This document shows positions 48,728 to 49,107 of a stretch of 49,107 nt of DNA, piece by piece; within the stretch, counting starts at the first letter, position 1; the number at the start of each line of letters is the position of its first letter. Under the pieces are notes generated by a model, which saw only the letters and a list, made by a program, of their open reading frames with translations, made no database searches and was not told the origin of the DNA. Where the stretch lies: assembly GCF_016584665.1 (NCBI RefSeq), contig NZ_BBJB01000063.1, positions 1-49,107 of the forward strand. Reading direction: 5' to 3'. Source of the stretch: Pseudanabaena sp. lw0831. Lineage in GTDB: Bacteria > Cyanobacteriota > Cyanobacteriia > Pseudanabaenales > Pseudanabaenaceae. Position numbers and translations under genes: made by a program.

Positions 48728-49107
48728 GTGAAATATTTGCTCGATACCGACCACATCAGTTTTCTTCAGCGCCGTTCCAGTTCAGAGTTTATTCGATTAA
48801 CTTTGCGGATGTCACAACATTCGCTCTCTGACTTTGCTTTATCAGTTATTAGTTTTCATGAGCAAGTAATTGGCGCTCATAGCTTCATCAATCGCGCCCA
48901 AACAAATACAGATATGGCTCGTGGATATGCGCTGTTGTTAGAAACTCTCAACAGTTTTGCAAAGGCTCCAGTTCTACCATTTGATGCTAAGGCGATCGCC
49001 ATATTTGATGAGATGCGAAATCAGAAAGTTCGTGTGTCTACAATGGACTTGCGAATTGCAGCGATCGCCATTTCTAACAACTTGGTATTACTTACCCGAA
49101 ATACTGG
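48728..49107 (+). CDS. PIN-domain (VapC-type) toxin, partial at window end
   Basis: 126 residues from a GTG start, running off the window. PIN-fold motifs: VKYLLDTDHISFLQR (acidic D6), VISFHEQVIG (E45), and VSTMDLRIAAIAISNNLVLL (D107), then LTRNTG at the edge. VapC toxins are RNases that cut tRNA or rRNA. The GTG start is used because the antitoxin stop is 2 bp upstream and the N-terminus is canonical. It is missing only its last few residues. Confidence 0.9.
   Translation, partial: MKYLLDTDHISFLQRRSSSEFIRLTLRMSQHSLSDFALSVISFHEQVIGAHSFINRAQTNTDMARGYALLLETLNSFAKAPVLPFDAKAIAIFDEMRNQKVRVSTMDLRIAAIAISNNLVLLTRNT

Overview
The window looks like the chromosome of a cyanobacterium, possibly of the Pseudanabaena type. 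Evidence: frequent HIP1 octamers (GCGATCGC) in genes and spacers, a high-light-inducible protein, a Ycf46-type AAA protein, two Uma2 proteins, a DUF6335-like acidic protein, and spacers packed with long palindromic repeats. The genus is a guess. I saw no rRNA, tRNA or CRISPR array.

Layout. (1) 0-5.2 kb: speA (arginine decarboxylase), two Uma2 nuclease-fold proteins, and ycf46. (2) 5.2-13.2 kb, mostly minus strand: two paralogous general-stress-like proteins, a NACHT NTPase of the bacterial NLR-like type, an unreported-looking 59-residue peptide with a Ser/Thr/Cys-rich end, a hemerythrin-domain protein, a glycine-zipper protein, a GlsB/YmgE membrane protein and an LEA-like protein. (3) 13.9-19.1 kb, plus strand: a second set of stress-type genes (glycine-zipper stress protein, BON lipoprotein, secreted LEA-like protein, DUF1269 protein, secreted Cys-pair protein, small membrane protein, PRC-barrel protein). 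(4) 19.5-25.2 kb: a HAD phosphatase fused to a HerA-like ATPase, a putative outer-membrane protein, Hlip, an FAD/Rieske oxidoreductase, rubredoxin and Dps, which together suggest redox and light-stress protection. (5) 25.3-33.4 kb: small detoxification or accessory genes (GST, GFA, DUF1579-like, RibD-like reductase, SnoaL, Acg nitroreductase, serine hydrolase, DUF998, NAD(P)H oxidoreductase) with clear gene remnants among them. (6) 33.4-36.8 kb: a three-gene MacAB-like exporter on the minus strand. (7) 37-46 kb: membrane and accessory genes, including a second copy of the NAD(P)H oxidoreductase and an MgtA-type Mg2+ ATPase between two CPBP membrane proteases. (8) 46-49.1 kb: a DUF4365 nuclease-like gene split by one in-frame stop, then a VapBC-type toxin-antitoxin pair whose toxin runs off the window.

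The strongest unusual signal is in the spacers. Three hairpin repeats carry a 157-175 bp insert exactly at their loop, each flanked by its own 8-10 bp direct repeat. A 750-bp unit at 5.8-6.6 kb has the order inverted repeat, hairpin, gene, hairpin, inverted repeat. A seven-copy repeat lies in the same orientation ahead of plus-strand genes. A family of palindromes keeps a common core while the outer arms differ from copy to copy yet stay self-complementary. Accessory-gene turnover is visible as a DUF899 remnant fused in frame to GFA, a second Acg 3' end behind a GC-rich serine hydrolase, and a 91% identical oxidoreductase pair.
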